This document shows positions 1 through 6,966 of a stretch of 64,000 bases of DNA, one piece after another. The notes under the pieces are model-generated. The model was not told the DNA's origin and did not search any database. It was given only the letters and a program-made list of their open reading frames with translations. This DNA comes from Prescottella agglutinans (GTDB lineage Bacteria > Actinomycetota > Actinomycetes > Mycobacteriales > Mycobacteriaceae). Every line of letters starts with the position of its first letter. The first letter of the stretch is position 1. The position numbers and the translations under genes were made by a program. The DNA is taken from the NCBI RefSeq assembly GCF_004011865.1, contig NZ_RKLP01000012.1, positions 171,201 through 235,200 of the forward strand, read 5' to 3'.

Positions 1-327
1 CTCGCCGGGTTGCATCAGCCAGGCGCGCATCCGTACGGCCGGGCGGCCGCCGTTGACGAGTGTGGCCTCCACCAGTTCGATGGTGCGCCCGGGTCGGACG
101 ACGTCCACCGAGGTCTCGACGGTGTCCATCGGCAGGGTGCCGAGGATGTCGAAGGAGAGTCGCCCGATCACGAGGCCGTCGTCGCGTCGTCGATCGCGGT
201 CGCGTTCGACGACGTGCGTCAGCAGGCCGATGGCGGGGGCGATGTGCTGTTCGTCGGTGTTCCAGGCGCCACTGACATGCGTGGTGGGGTGGAACGCGTC
301 GGCGTTCTCCCTCTTGAAGTAGGCCAT
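1..327 (-). CDS. Thioesterase-family (acyl-CoA thioesterase-like) protein, 3' end cut by window edge
   Basis: The N-terminal 109 residues are visible; the gene runs off the left edge. It begins MAYFKRENADAF and continues with a hot-dog-like stretch of alternating strands: a segment about recording an acyl donor pocket (GLLTHVVERD), then IGRLSFDILGTLPMD and VDVVRPGRTIELVEATLVN, a pattern typical of TesB/FadM-like acyl-CoA thioesterases in actinobacteria. The ATG is preceded by a strong AGGAGG about 8 nt upstream, which fixes the start. A role in hydrolysing acyl-CoA is inferred from family resemblance only; catalytic residues lie beyond the visible part or cannot be assigned. Confidence 0.7.
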   Translation of the reverse strand, partial: MAYFKRENADAFHPTTHVSGAWNTDEQHIAPAIGLLTHVVERDRDRRRDDGLVIGRLSFDILGTLPMDTVETSVDVVRPGRTIELVEATLVNGGRPAVRMRAWLMQPGE

Positions 328-433
328 TTCGCCGCCTCCTGCTCGTACCGGGGGGCGTTCCGCGCACGTCCCGACCGGGACCGTAACACGAAAACTCGAC
401 CACAGGGACGCCAGATCGACCCTCAGTTTCAAA

Positions 434-453
434 ATTCGACCGGCGGGTCGAAT
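434..453. repeat. Perfect 8-4-8 palindrome upstream of the thioesterase gene
   Basis: ATTCGACC and GGTCGAAT flank a four-base GGCG centre. It lies in the 163-bp gap between the start of the thioesterase gene and the stop of the repeat-protein gene, both on the minus strand, so it could be an operator for the former or a weak terminator for the latter. There is no T tract. Confidence 0.4.
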
Positions 454-490
454 AACGGTGCGGTGGTCGCCGGCGTGGATGGTGCGCAGG

Positions 491-1219
491 TCATCGGGTC
501 TCCCATCCCGCGATCCGTGCCTCGCACAGTGCCCGCAGCGCCCGGTACTCGGCGCGCCACCGGTCGTGATCGGCGGGCGAACCACGCCAGGATTCGGATC
601 GGCGTTCGACCTCGGCGTCGAGCTGGTCGATCGTGCGGTCACGCCAGCACCACACCGAGAGTTGGTGTCCGTCCCTGGTTCGCGTGAGGGTCGCGGCGGC
701 GGACTCGGAGCCGATGGGGTGGACGACGAGAATGTCCTGGCTGTCGGTGACGACGGCACTGCCGGACACCCACGCGTTGCCGGACACGTCCGCGCTGCCG
801 GACAGCTCGGCGTCGCCGAACACCCGCGCGTCGCCCGACACCTTCGCGTTGCCGGACACCTTCGCGTTGCCGGACACGTCCGCGTTGCCGGACACCTCGG
901 CGTCGCCGGACACCCGGGCGTCGCCGGACACTCCCGCGTCGCCCGACACCCTCGCGTTGCCGGACACTTCGGCGTCGTCGGACACCTGGGCGTTGCCGGA
1001 CACGTCCGCGTCGCCCGACACCTTCGCGTTGCCGAACACCCACGCATTGCCGGACACCCAGGCGTCGCCGGACAGGTTGTCGACCGTCTCCACCCAGCCA
1101 CCGAGATCGCCTTCGCGGACTCCGTGTCGCGGGAGGGCCGTCGTGGCCCGGATGCGGTGCAGGGTGCGACCGACGTGGTCGTGACTTTCGTCGGTCAGTT
1201 CGAAATGCTTGTCGGTCAT
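491..1219 (-). CDS. Hexapeptide-repeat (YdcK-like) beta-helix protein
   Basis: The 242-aa protein has three parts. Residues 1-49 carry GDLGGWVETVDNLS, which resembles the N-terminal lead-in of Escherichia coli YdcK and phage relatives. Residues 50-157 are 18 consecutive hexapeptides of the form S-G-[ND]-A-x-V, predicted to fold as a left-handed or similar parallel beta-helix. Residues 158-242 form a charged helical C-terminal domain (DILVVHPIGSES, then many Arg/Glu). The ATG at MTDKHFEL is chosen because the upstream reading frame lacks protein character; GGAGACCC precedes it. YdcK is annotated as an acetyltransferase-like protein, but no catalytic histidine or acyl-CoA site can be seen here, so a structural or polymer-forming role is equally possible. 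It stands alone next to a TetR gene with no obvious partner. Confidence 0.75.
   Translation of the reverse strand: MTDKHFELTDESHDHVGRTLHRIRATTALPRHGVREGDLGGWVETVDNLSGDAWVSGNAWVFGNAKVSGDADVSGNAQVSDDAEVSGNARVSGDAGVSGDARVSGDAEVSGNADVSGNAKVSGNAKVSGDARVFGDAELSGSADVSGNAWVSGSAVVTDSQDILVVHPIGSESAAATLTRTRDGHQLSVWCWRDRTIDQLDAEVERRSESWRGSPADHDRWRAEYRALRALCEARIAGWETR
749..1072 (-). repeat. 18 tandem 18-bp coding repeats
   Basis: This segment encodes 18 uninterrupted hexapeptides (examples SGDAWV, SGNAKV, FGDAEL). The DNA units are imperfect copies of a roughly 18-bp unit such as GTTGCCGGACACGTCCGC on the plus strand. Several units are nearly identical (adjacent SGNAKV copies), which suggests expansion and contraction by slippage or recombination. 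Confidence 0.9.
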
Positions 1220-1272
1220 CGGGTCTCCTTCGGAGCGGTACAGCCACGCCCGTTCGCGCACATCGCGCGGCC

Positions 1273-1944
1273 CTAGACGAACAGGCGGAGGGCGCAGGCG
1301 ACGACGGACGCGCGCACGTCCGCCGCGTCGCCGGCGTGCGCGTCCGGGCGCATCCAGACCGACGACTGGTTCAGGATGCCGTGCAGGCACTGCATCGCGA
1401 CATCGATGTCCGGGCAGGTGAATTCGCCGTCGGTGACGCCGCGTTCGACCACGCGGCGGAAGACGGCGTCGTGGCGGCGCCGCATCTCCTTCATGGACTC
1501 CTGGAACGCGGGCGGCCAGGATCGGGGCCAGGAGAAGACGGTCGCGACCTCCGGTGCGGTCTCCGTCAGGATGCGGACCTGCTCGTCGACGAGGGCGCCG
1601 AGCAGGTCGGTGGCCGTCGCGTCCCCGACCTCGGCCGTGCGCTCCGCGAGTCGGGTCAGGACCTCCTCCGTGAGGATCTCCAGGGCGGCCGCGACAAGTT
1701 CGTCCTTCGAGCGGAAGTAGTGGTAGAGCGTGGCCTTGGCGATGTCGGTCTGCTCCGCGACATCCTCCAGGTTCATGCCCTGGTAGCCGGTAACGGCGAG
1801 GATGCCGATCGCGGTGCGCACGATCTCGGTCTTGCGGCGATCGCGCCGCCGCGCGACCCGGCCCGACCGCGCGGGGGAATCCGGGTCCGAATCGCTCTCC
1901 GCTGCAACGACACCGGCGGTGCTGTCACGCCCCCTGCCGGCCAT
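1273..1944 (-). CDS. TetR/AcrR-family transcriptional regulator
   Basis: A 223-aa protein with a TetR helix-turn-helix near residues 35-80: the first helix RKTEIVRTAIGILAVTGYQG, then NLEDVAEQTDIAKATLYHYF and RSKDEL, the standard TetR signature. The rest is a helical ligand-binding domain without recognisable specificity. The ATG at MAGRGRD is preceded by GGAGGACGA; a longer in-frame extension exists but is basic and low in protein character. It is divergent from an MCE-family gene, and the 263-bp gap holds two perfect palindromes, so autoregulation and control of the MCE gene are likely. TetR proteins of this kind in Rhodococcus often sense acyl-CoA or steroid-type ligands, but that is not shown here. 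Confidence 0.85.
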   Translation of the reverse strand: MAGRGRDSTAGVVAAESDSDPDSPARSGRVARRRDRRKTEIVRTAIGILAVTGYQGMNLEDVAEQTDIAKATLYHYFRSKDELVAAALEILTEEVLTRLAERTAEVGDATATDLLGALVDEQVRILTETAPEVATVFSWPRSWPPAFQESMKEMRRRHDAVFRRVVERGVTDGEFTCPDIDVAMQCLHGILNQSSVWMRPDAHAGDAADVRASVVACALRLFV

Positions 1945-2061
1945 TCGTCCTCCGTGCACGCCCGCGGCGTGTGTCGTCTCCCGTGCCGCCGTCGTCGATC
2001 GGCGAGGTTTGTCGTGCCAGCATAGCCAGCGCTGACCCGCGTGACGCGAAGGGCGATCACC

Positions 2062-2075
2062 TGGACATCTGTCCA
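2062..2075. promoter_or_regulatory. Palindromic operator candidate TGGACATCTGTCCA
   Basis: A perfect 6-2-6 palindrome in the divergent region between the TetR gene and the MCE gene. Its position suits an operator for the adjacent TetR protein. Confidence 0.45.
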
Positions 2076-2099
2076 CTTTGTAACCCCGGTCACATTAAT

Positions 2100-2114
2100 G
2101 TTACCCAGGGTAAC
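2100..2114. promoter_or_regulatory. Palindromic operator candidate GTTACCCAGGGTAAC
   Basis: A perfect 7-1-7 palindrome 93 bp before the MCE start. A degenerate copy (GTTGCCCGGGTTAC) follows about 16 bp downstream. Either this or the neighbouring 6-2-6 palindrome is the likely TetR binding site. Confidence 0.5.
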
Positions 2115-2207
2115 GGCTAGCGGTAGCGTGTTGCCCGGGTTACAGCAGGGCGGTTCTCGTGATCTCGCCGACATGCTTTGGCGGCGAGCGGGGGAGGGCA
2201 GTCGGCG

Positions 2208-3464
2208 ATGAACGCGGTGTCGAGGCTGGCCAGATGGCAGATCGGTGCGTTCGTCGTGCTCGCGGTCCTGAGCGTCGTCTTCGTCGGCGGCCGCTACGTG
2301 CGCCTCGACAACCTGCTGGGGTTCGGCCAGTACTCGGTGTTCGTCGACCTGCCGTCGTCCGGCGGCATCTTCACCAACGCCGAGGTCACCTACCGGGGCG
2401 TGCCGGTCGGGCGGGTCGGGGACCTGGAACTGACCGCCGACGGGGTGCGCGTCGAACTGCTGCTCGACGACGGATCGCCGTCCGTGCCGGCCTCGGCCGC
2501 CGCCGTCGTGGCGAACCGGTCCGCGATCGGTGAGCAGTACGTGGATCTGCAGCCGAGTTCGGACGGCGGGCCGTATCTCACCGACGGGTCCGTGATCGCC
2601 CGCGGCCGCACCGCCGTCCCGACCCAGGTGGAGGACCTCGTCGCGTCGGTCGACGCGTTCGCCCGATCCGTACCGGCGGACAGCCTGCGCACCGCGGCCA
2701 CCGAACTCGGCAAGGCGTTCGACGGGCAGGGCGACAACCTGCGCGCGGTCGTCGACTCCCTGGGCGCCTTCACCCGGGAGGCCGCCGACGCCCTGCCGCA
2801 GACGCTGGACCTGATCGCCGATGGGCGCACCGTGCTGGACGGTCAGGCGGACCAGTCGTCGGCGATCCGCTCGTTCAGCGCTGACCTCGACGCCCTCGCC
2901 GCGCAACTGCGCTCGAGCGACCCCGACGTCCGGCGGCTGATCGGAAGCGGCACGGCCGCGAGCGACCAGGTGGGCGCGCTGGTGCGGGACAGCGGCGCGG
3001 ACCTGACGGCGGTTCTGTCGAACACTCGGCAGATCACGTCCCTGGCCCCGGGACGCGAACCGTATCTGCGGGCGGCGCTGCAACTGTTGCCGGCGCTGCC
3101 GGTCGCGGCGCGTGCCGTCGCTCCGGGGGACGGCACGATCCACTTCGGACTGGTCCTCGAGACGAACAACCCCGCCCCGTGCACGTCCGGCTACGAGAGC
3201 ACCTACCGCACTCTCGACGAGATGAAGCAGCGCGACCCGGACTTCGACGACAGCCGCGACGACTTCCCCTTCTCCACCGACGTCCGCTGCCTCGTCCCGC
3301 AGGGCAATCCCACCGGCGTCCGCAGCGCCGAACGGGCGACCCTCGCCGACCCCGCCGTGCCGCAGACGTGGGACGACAAGCCGAAGCAGGCGCCGGATGC
3401 CTTGAACCTCAACCCGATCGCGACCCAGATCGCCACGATCATGGGCGTCGCGCCGCTCCGGTGA
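2208..3464 (+). CDS. Orphan MCE-family (substrate-binding) protein
   Basis: A 418-aa protein with an N-terminal membrane anchor (residues about 7-28, IGAFVVLAVLSVVFVGG), then an MCE domain (about residues 35-115: YSVFVDLPSSGGIFTNAEV, YRGVPVGRV, VVANRSAIGEQYVDL), and a long helical region with repeated Asp/Ser-Leu heptads up to about residue 300. MCE proteins bind lipids or sterols at the cell envelope and usually occur as six-gene sets with YrbE permeases; no YrbE, ATPase or further Mce gene lies nearby. The ATG follows GGGGGAGGG by about 10 nt. Control by the divergent TetR is likely. The C-terminal tail (NLNPIATQIATIMG) is polar and proline-containing, as in MceF-like proteins. Confidence 0.85.
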   Translation: MNAVSRLARWQIGAFVVLAVLSVVFVGGRYVRLDNLLGFGQYSVFVDLPSSGGIFTNAEVTYRGVPVGRVGDLELTADGVRVELLLDDGSPSVPASAAAVVANRSAIGEQYVDLQPSSDGGPYLTDGSVIARGRTAVPTQVEDLVASVDAFARSVPADSLRTAATELGKAFDGQGDNLRAVVDSLGAFTREAADALPQTLDLIADGRTVLDGQADQSSAIRSFSADLDALAAQLRSSDPDVRRLIGSGTAASDQVGALVRDSGADLTAVLSNTRQITSLAPGREPYLRAALQLLPALPVAARAVAPGDGTIHFGLVLETNNPAPCTSGYESTYRTLDEMKQRDPDFDDSRDDFPFSTDVRCLVPQGNPTGVRSAERATLADPAVPQTWDDKPKQAPDALNLNPIATQIATIMGVAPLR

Positions 3465-3580
3465 GGTGACCGATGCGCGAACACGACACAGCGGGCAATG
3501 CGGAACCTGCCGGGAACCGGGATGCGAAACCCGCTGAAGTGCGAGAGACTGGGGCGACCCCTAGCAGGAGGTCACCAGGA

Positions 3581-3829
3581 ATGGAACTCCGAACGAACGG
3601 GTCGATTCCCCAGTCGATGCCCACCGGTATTCGGTCGAGTGGGTTGCAGGACTTGGATCTTGGTAAGTCGAACTCCCTCTGGACCGTGCTGTGTTGGTCC
3701 ACCCTGATACTCGTGGTCGCGGCGGTCCCCGCCTTCGCGGCGTTCGTCCTGATGGGGTCGGTTCCCCTCGCGGTCATGACCGGTCTGATCACCGTCGGTG
3801 GCATCGGCCTTGCGGCACTGATGATCTGA
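3581..3829 (+). CDS. Small two-helix membrane protein
   Basis: An 82-aa protein whose first 33 residues are polar and whose rest forms two hydrophobic helices (LILVVAAVPAFAAFVLMG and VMTGLITVGGIGLAALMI). The start at MELRTNGS is preceded by AGGAGGTCACC, a near-perfect ribosome-binding site, so it is preferred over an in-frame ATG at 3473 that would add 36 polar residues and sits 9 nt after the MCE stop behind GAGGTG. It may be cotranscribed with the MCE gene. No family was recognised. Confidence 0.55.
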   Translation: MELRTNGSIPQSMPTGIRSSGLQDLDLGKSNSLWTVLCWSTLILVVAAVPAFAAFVLMGSVPLAVMTGLITVGGIGLAALMI

Positions 3830-3868
3830 CGAACCAGTCGCCGCCGCGGTGGGCAACGGCGGATGCCG

Positions 3869-4537
3869 TCAATGCAATTCGTCGGGCAACTCGGCCGGAT
3901 CGAGCAGGACGAACTGCTTGTCGGACGTGCGCACCTTCTCCGACATCGAGATGTTCTTGCGCAGCAGATTCCACTCGGCGTCGCCGATCCTCGCGGTCGC
4001 CTGCGTGAGCACCTTGCTGTCGCGGGTGCCCCACGAGATCGGCATGAAGCTGACCATCTGCCACGTCTCGCCGTCCGAGCGGGACGTCCGGTCGCCCAGC
4101 ACCGACACCGACGGAATCTTGTTGCCCACCGAGTGCCCCTTGCCGGGCAGCGCGCGGACGGTGCGTGTCGCCAACGCGTAGTGCGGTTCGGCGGCGTCCG
4201 GCTTGGCGACGTTCACCAGTGCCAACAGCGTGTAGCCGCGGGGATGGGCCTCCGCGACCACGGCCGGCACCAGGTCGCCCTTGGCGTACAGGTCCTCGAT
4301 GCTGCCGACCTTCCGGGGCGTCCACACCACCATGAACAGCGACGTCAACGCGAACAGCGCCAGCACCACGCCGAGGATGTACGACCAGGGCTGGGCGAGG
4401 TAGAACAGCCCCGCCGCGCCGGCGCCCAGGACGACGGCCATCAACATCGCCGACCACTGCAGCCGTCGGATGTCGGAGAGCGTCTCGTTGACGGCCTTGG
4501 CGTGAAGCTTGTCGACCGGGAACTCGAAGGGTCGCAC
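3869..4537 (-). CDS. DUF3239-type membrane-anchored protein
   Basis: A 222-aa protein starting at a GTG. It has a conserved cytoplasmic start (RPFEFPVDKLHAKAVNETL, DIRRLQW), two transmembrane helices at about residues 30-70, and a soluble C-terminal domain with MVSFMPISWGTRD and QATARIGDAEW. This matches the DUF3239 proteins found beside XPB helicase genes in Corynebacteriales, as far as I recall. It follows the helicase gene on the same strand with a 12-nt gap and is probably cotranscribed. Function is unknown. Confidence 0.65.
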   Translation of the reverse strand: MRPFEFPVDKLHAKAVNETLSDIRRLQWSAMLMAVVLGAGAAGLFYLAQPWSYILGVVLALFALTSLFMVVWTPRKVGSIEDLYAKGDLVPAVVAEAHPRGYTLLALVNVAKPDAAEPHYALATRTVRALPGKGHSVGNKIPSVSVLGDRTSRSDGETWQMVSFMPISWGTRDSKVLTQATARIGDAEWNLLRKNISMSEKVRTSDKQFVLLDPAELPDELH

Positions 4538-4549
4538 GGGTGTGAAGTC

Positions 4550-6208
4550 CTATCCGATGGTCGGGCCGAGCAGGTCGTCGGCGTCCGTGATCCGGTACGC
4601 GTAGCCCTGCTCGGCGAGGAAGCGTTGGCGGTGGGCGGCGTACTCGGCGTCGAGCGTGTCCCGAGCGACCACCGAATAGAAGTGTGCCTGACCGCCGTCG
4701 TGCTTGGGACGCAGGAGTCGGCCCAGGCGCTGCGCCTCCTCCTGCCGCGACCCGAACGTGCCCGACACCTGGACCGCCACCGACGCCTCCGGCAGGTCGA
4801 TCGAGAAGTTCGCGACCTTGCTCACCACCAGGGTCTGGATCTCGCCGGCACGGAACCTGTCGAACAGGGCCTCGCGCTCCTTGTTTCGCGTGGAACCCTG
4901 GATGACGGGGGCGTCGAGGGCCTGCCCGAGTTCCTCGAGCTGGTCCAGGTAGGCGCCGATGATGAGGGTCGGCGCGTCCGGGTGCCGGTCGAGGATCGAC
5001 TTCACGACGGCGATCTTGGTGTGCGCCGTCGAGCACAGCTTGTAGCGCTCGTCCGGTTCGGCCGTGGCGTAGGACATCCGTTCGGCGTCGGTGAGCGTCA
5101 CCCGCACCTCGACGCAGTCGGCGGGGGCGATCCAGCCCTGCGCCTCGATGTCCTTCCACGGCGCGTCGTAGCGCTTGGGCCCGATCAGCGAGAACACGTC
5201 GCCCTCGCGGCCGTCCTCGCGGACCAGCGTCGCGGTGAGCCCGAGGCGGCGGCGGGACTGCAGGTCCGCGGTCATCCGGAACACCGGCGCCGGCAGCAGG
5301 TGGACCTCGTCGTAGATCACCAGACCCCAGTCGCGGGAGTCGAACAGCTCGAGGTGCTTGTACTCGCCCTTCGACTTGCGGGTGATCACCTGGTAGGTGG
5401 CGATCGTGACCGGGCGGATCTCCTTCTTCTCGCCCGAGTACTCGCCGATCTCCTCCTCGGTGAGCGACGTGCGGGCGATCAGTTCACGCTTCCACTGGCG
5501 TCCGGCCACGGTGTTGGTGACCAGGATCAGCGTCGTCGCCTTCGCCTTGGCCATCGCCGCCGCACCGACCATCGTCTTTCCGGCGCCGCAGGGGAGTACC
5601 ACCACACCGGACCCGCCGGCCCAGAACGAGTCGGCCGCCATCTCCTGGTAGTCGCGCAGTTGCCAGTGGCCCTCCTCGAACGCGAGATCGATCGGATGGG
5701 CCTCGCCGTCGACGTAGCCGGCGAGGTCCTCGGCCGGCCAGCCGATCTTGAGCAGCATCTGCTTGAGGTGGCCGCGCTCGCTGGCGTGCACGATCACGGT
5801 GTCGTCGTCGATCTTCGCGCCGAGCATCGGGGCGATCTTCTTGTGCCGCATCACCTCGGTGAGCACCGCGCGGTCGAGGCTGACGAGGGTGAGCCCGTGG
5901 ACCGGACTCTTCACCAGCTGCAGGCGGCCGTAGCGGGCCATGGTGTCGACGATGTCGACCAGCAGCGGTTGCGGCACCGCGAAGCGGGAGAACGAGACGA
6001 GCGCGTCGACCACCTGCTCGGCGTCGTGCCCGGCCGCGCGCGCGTTCCACAGCGCGAGCGGGGTGATCCGATACGTGTGCACGTGTTCGGGGGCGCGTTC
6101 CAACTCCGCGAACGGCGCGATCGCCTGCCGTGCCTCGTCGGCACGCTCGTGCTCGACCTCGAGCAGCAGGGTCTTGTCGGACTGGACGATCAGCGGGCCG
6201 TCGGTCAC
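4550..6208 (-). CDS. XPB/Ssl2-type DNA repair helicase
   Basis: A 552-aa superfamily 2 helicase. Motifs seen: Walker A LPCGAGKT at 205-212, DEVH box at 300-303, the XPB-specific RED motif at 330-332 (LVREDGREG), and the C-terminal RecA lobe with QVSGTFGSRQEEAQRLGR near residue 480-500. The N-terminal 170 residues form the damage-recognition-like region. The GTG start lies 5 nt after AGGAGG. The gene corresponds to mycobacterial Rv0861c (ercc3-like), a 3'-5' helicase thought to act in DNA repair or transcription-linked unwinding. Its usual neighbour, a helicase-associated protein, is 760 bp upstream on the same strand, separated by three tiny genes and a strong hairpin. Confidence 0.95.
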   Translation of the reverse strand: MTDGPLIVQSDKTLLLEVEHERADEARQAIAPFAELERAPEHVHTYRITPLALWNARAAGHDAEQVVDALVSFSRFAVPQPLLVDIVDTMARYGRLQLVKSPVHGLTLVSLDRAVLTEVMRHKKIAPMLGAKIDDDTVIVHASERGHLKQMLLKIGWPAEDLAGYVDGEAHPIDLAFEEGHWQLRDYQEMAADSFWAGGSGVVVLPCGAGKTMVGAAAMAKAKATTLILVTNTVAGRQWKRELIARTSLTEEEIGEYSGEKKEIRPVTIATYQVITRKSKGEYKHLELFDSRDWGLVIYDEVHLLPAPVFRMTADLQSRRRLGLTATLVREDGREGDVFSLIGPKRYDAPWKDIEAQGWIAPADCVEVRVTLTDAERMSYATAEPDERYKLCSTAHTKIAVVKSILDRHPDAPTLIIGAYLDQLEELGQALDAPVIQGSTRNKEREALFDRFRAGEIQTLVVSKVANFSIDLPEASVAVQVSGTFGSRQEEAQRLGRLLRPKHDGGQAHFYSVVARDTLDAEYAAHRQRFLAEQGYAYRITDADDLLGPTIG

Positions 6209-6292
6209 GTACGCCTCCTAGCAACGGTAACCAGACCATTGTCCAGACGACGGCGACATGACGCCATGTGACGTCCGTTCGTGCGGGCGGAG

Positions 6293-6340
6293 CGATCGTG
6301 GAGGGTTGCCGCCGGCAACCACGGAAACCCTCCACGATCG
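6293..6340. terminator. 15-bp perfect inverted repeat with nested hairpin
   Basis: CGATCGTGGAGGGTT pairs with AACCCTCCACGATCG; the 18-nt loop contains a partly overlapping smaller stem (GTTGCC/GGCAAC). It begins 3 nt beyond the stop of the 53-aa minus-strand gene, so it most likely terminates the small-gene cluster before the helicase promoter. There is no long T tract. Confidence 0.65.
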
Positions 6341-6342
6341 GG

Positions 6343-6504
6343 TCAGCGGGGGGTGAGGGATTTCTTTGTTTCCATCACCTGCATGAGCGCCTCGGAAATT
6401 CCGGCGCGATAACCGACCTCCCTTTCGGAGAGTCCGGCGGTGGTGTCGAGTTCGTTTTCCAGTCTCGCCTGAATTCGGTCCAGGGCGAGCAGGGTCCGCT
6501 TCAC
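6343..6504 (-). CDS. 53-aa small protein with GYRxGI motif
   Basis: A GTG-started frame whose start overlaps the stop of the preceding gene as GTGA, with AAGGA 7 nt upstream. It is too short for routine gene calling. Its sequence contains LDRIQARLENEL followed by REVGYRAGISEALMQVM, and ends SLTPR. The upstream 78-aa protein has a similar helix (LDRLHRKLDRLL) and DGYRSGITSAKIFVLDE, so the two look like diverged copies of one helical unit. Coupled translation and shared helices suggest the two products interact. No known family was recognised. Confidence 0.6.
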   Translation of the reverse strand: MKRTLLALDRIQARLENELDTTAGLSEREVGYRAGISEALMQVMETKKSLTPR

Positions 6505-6737
6505 TGTCGGGTCCTTGTCGTTTTCTGCTCGGGATTTTTCGGTGAGACGGTATCGATCGGAATTCCGGAATGCTGCGCGCGTTCGTCGAGGACGAAGATC
6601 TTCGCGGACGTGATTCCGGACCGGTAGCCGTCGGACCGGGGTTCCGGCAGGGTGCCGCCGGGCAGCAGGCGGTCGAGTTTGCGGTGCAGGCGGTCCAGGA
6701 CGTCCGGGGTCGCGGGTGCGACCGACTCGCGTGTCAT
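6501..6737 (-). CDS. 78-aa small protein with GYRxGI motif
   Basis: A small, mostly helical protein. Residues 12-26 form an amphipathic helix (DVLDRLHRKLDRLLP), followed by DGYRSGITSAKIFVLDE and a charged tail ending EQKTTRTRQ. It shares the GYRxGI signature with the next gene, with which it overlaps by 4 bp. The start is ATG 11 nt after the stop of the 41-aa gene; only a weak GAGCGG is seen ahead of it. Function unknown; similar to nothing I can name. Confidence 0.6.
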   Translation of the reverse strand: MTRESVAPATPDVLDRLHRKLDRLLPGGTLPEPRSDGYRSGITSAKIFVLDERAQHSGIPIDTVSPKNPEQKTTRTRQ

Positions 6738-6748
6738 GGTGCGTCCGC

Positions 6749-6874
6749 TCAGTGGCGCTTACGCTTCTTGATCAACTCGCCGGCCTCCGCGGCGCGCTCC
6801 CTTTTTTCCGCACGCTTTTCCTTGATGGACTGTGAGGATTTTTTCAGACTCTTGCCGGGTTTTCGTTCGGCCAT
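6749..6874 (-). CDS. 41-aa lysine/arginine-rich small protein
   Basis: A very basic protein (MAERKPGKSLKKSS then KEKRAEKRERAAEAG, ending LIKKRKRH). AGGAG lies 5 nt before the ATG. The composition suggests binding to nucleic acid or the ribosome, but this is only inference. Similar short basic proteins beginning with a RKPGKSLKE-like string are common in Rhodococcus, from memory. It is first of three small same-strand genes (6874 to 6343), and an AT-rich stretch upstream (about 6880-6955) probably holds their promoter. Confidence 0.7.
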   Translation of the reverse strand: MAERKPGKSLKKSSQSIKEKRAEKRERAAEAGELIKKRKRH

Positions 6875-6966
6875 TGTCGCTCCTGAAATCGAAGTGGCAA
6901 TCACTGATTCGAGACCATAGCCCATTTTGAGAAAAAAGCCAGTCGTGCAGTTCGTGACGCCGCGCT

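Noticed and set aside
10..687. Long plus-strand frame over the thioesterase and repeat genes
   Set aside because: It reads through the reverse complement of real genes and has no protein-family pattern; it is a GC-rich shadow.
741..1080. CRISPR-like or satellite array
   Set aside because: The repeat unit is 18 bp with no unique spacers and lies in frame within a protein gene.
633..1184. Plus-strand frame with ALPDTSALPDT-like repeats
   Set aside because: This is the antisense of the 18 hexapeptide repeats on the minus strand; the minus-strand frame has the YdcK-like N-terminus and a proper start.
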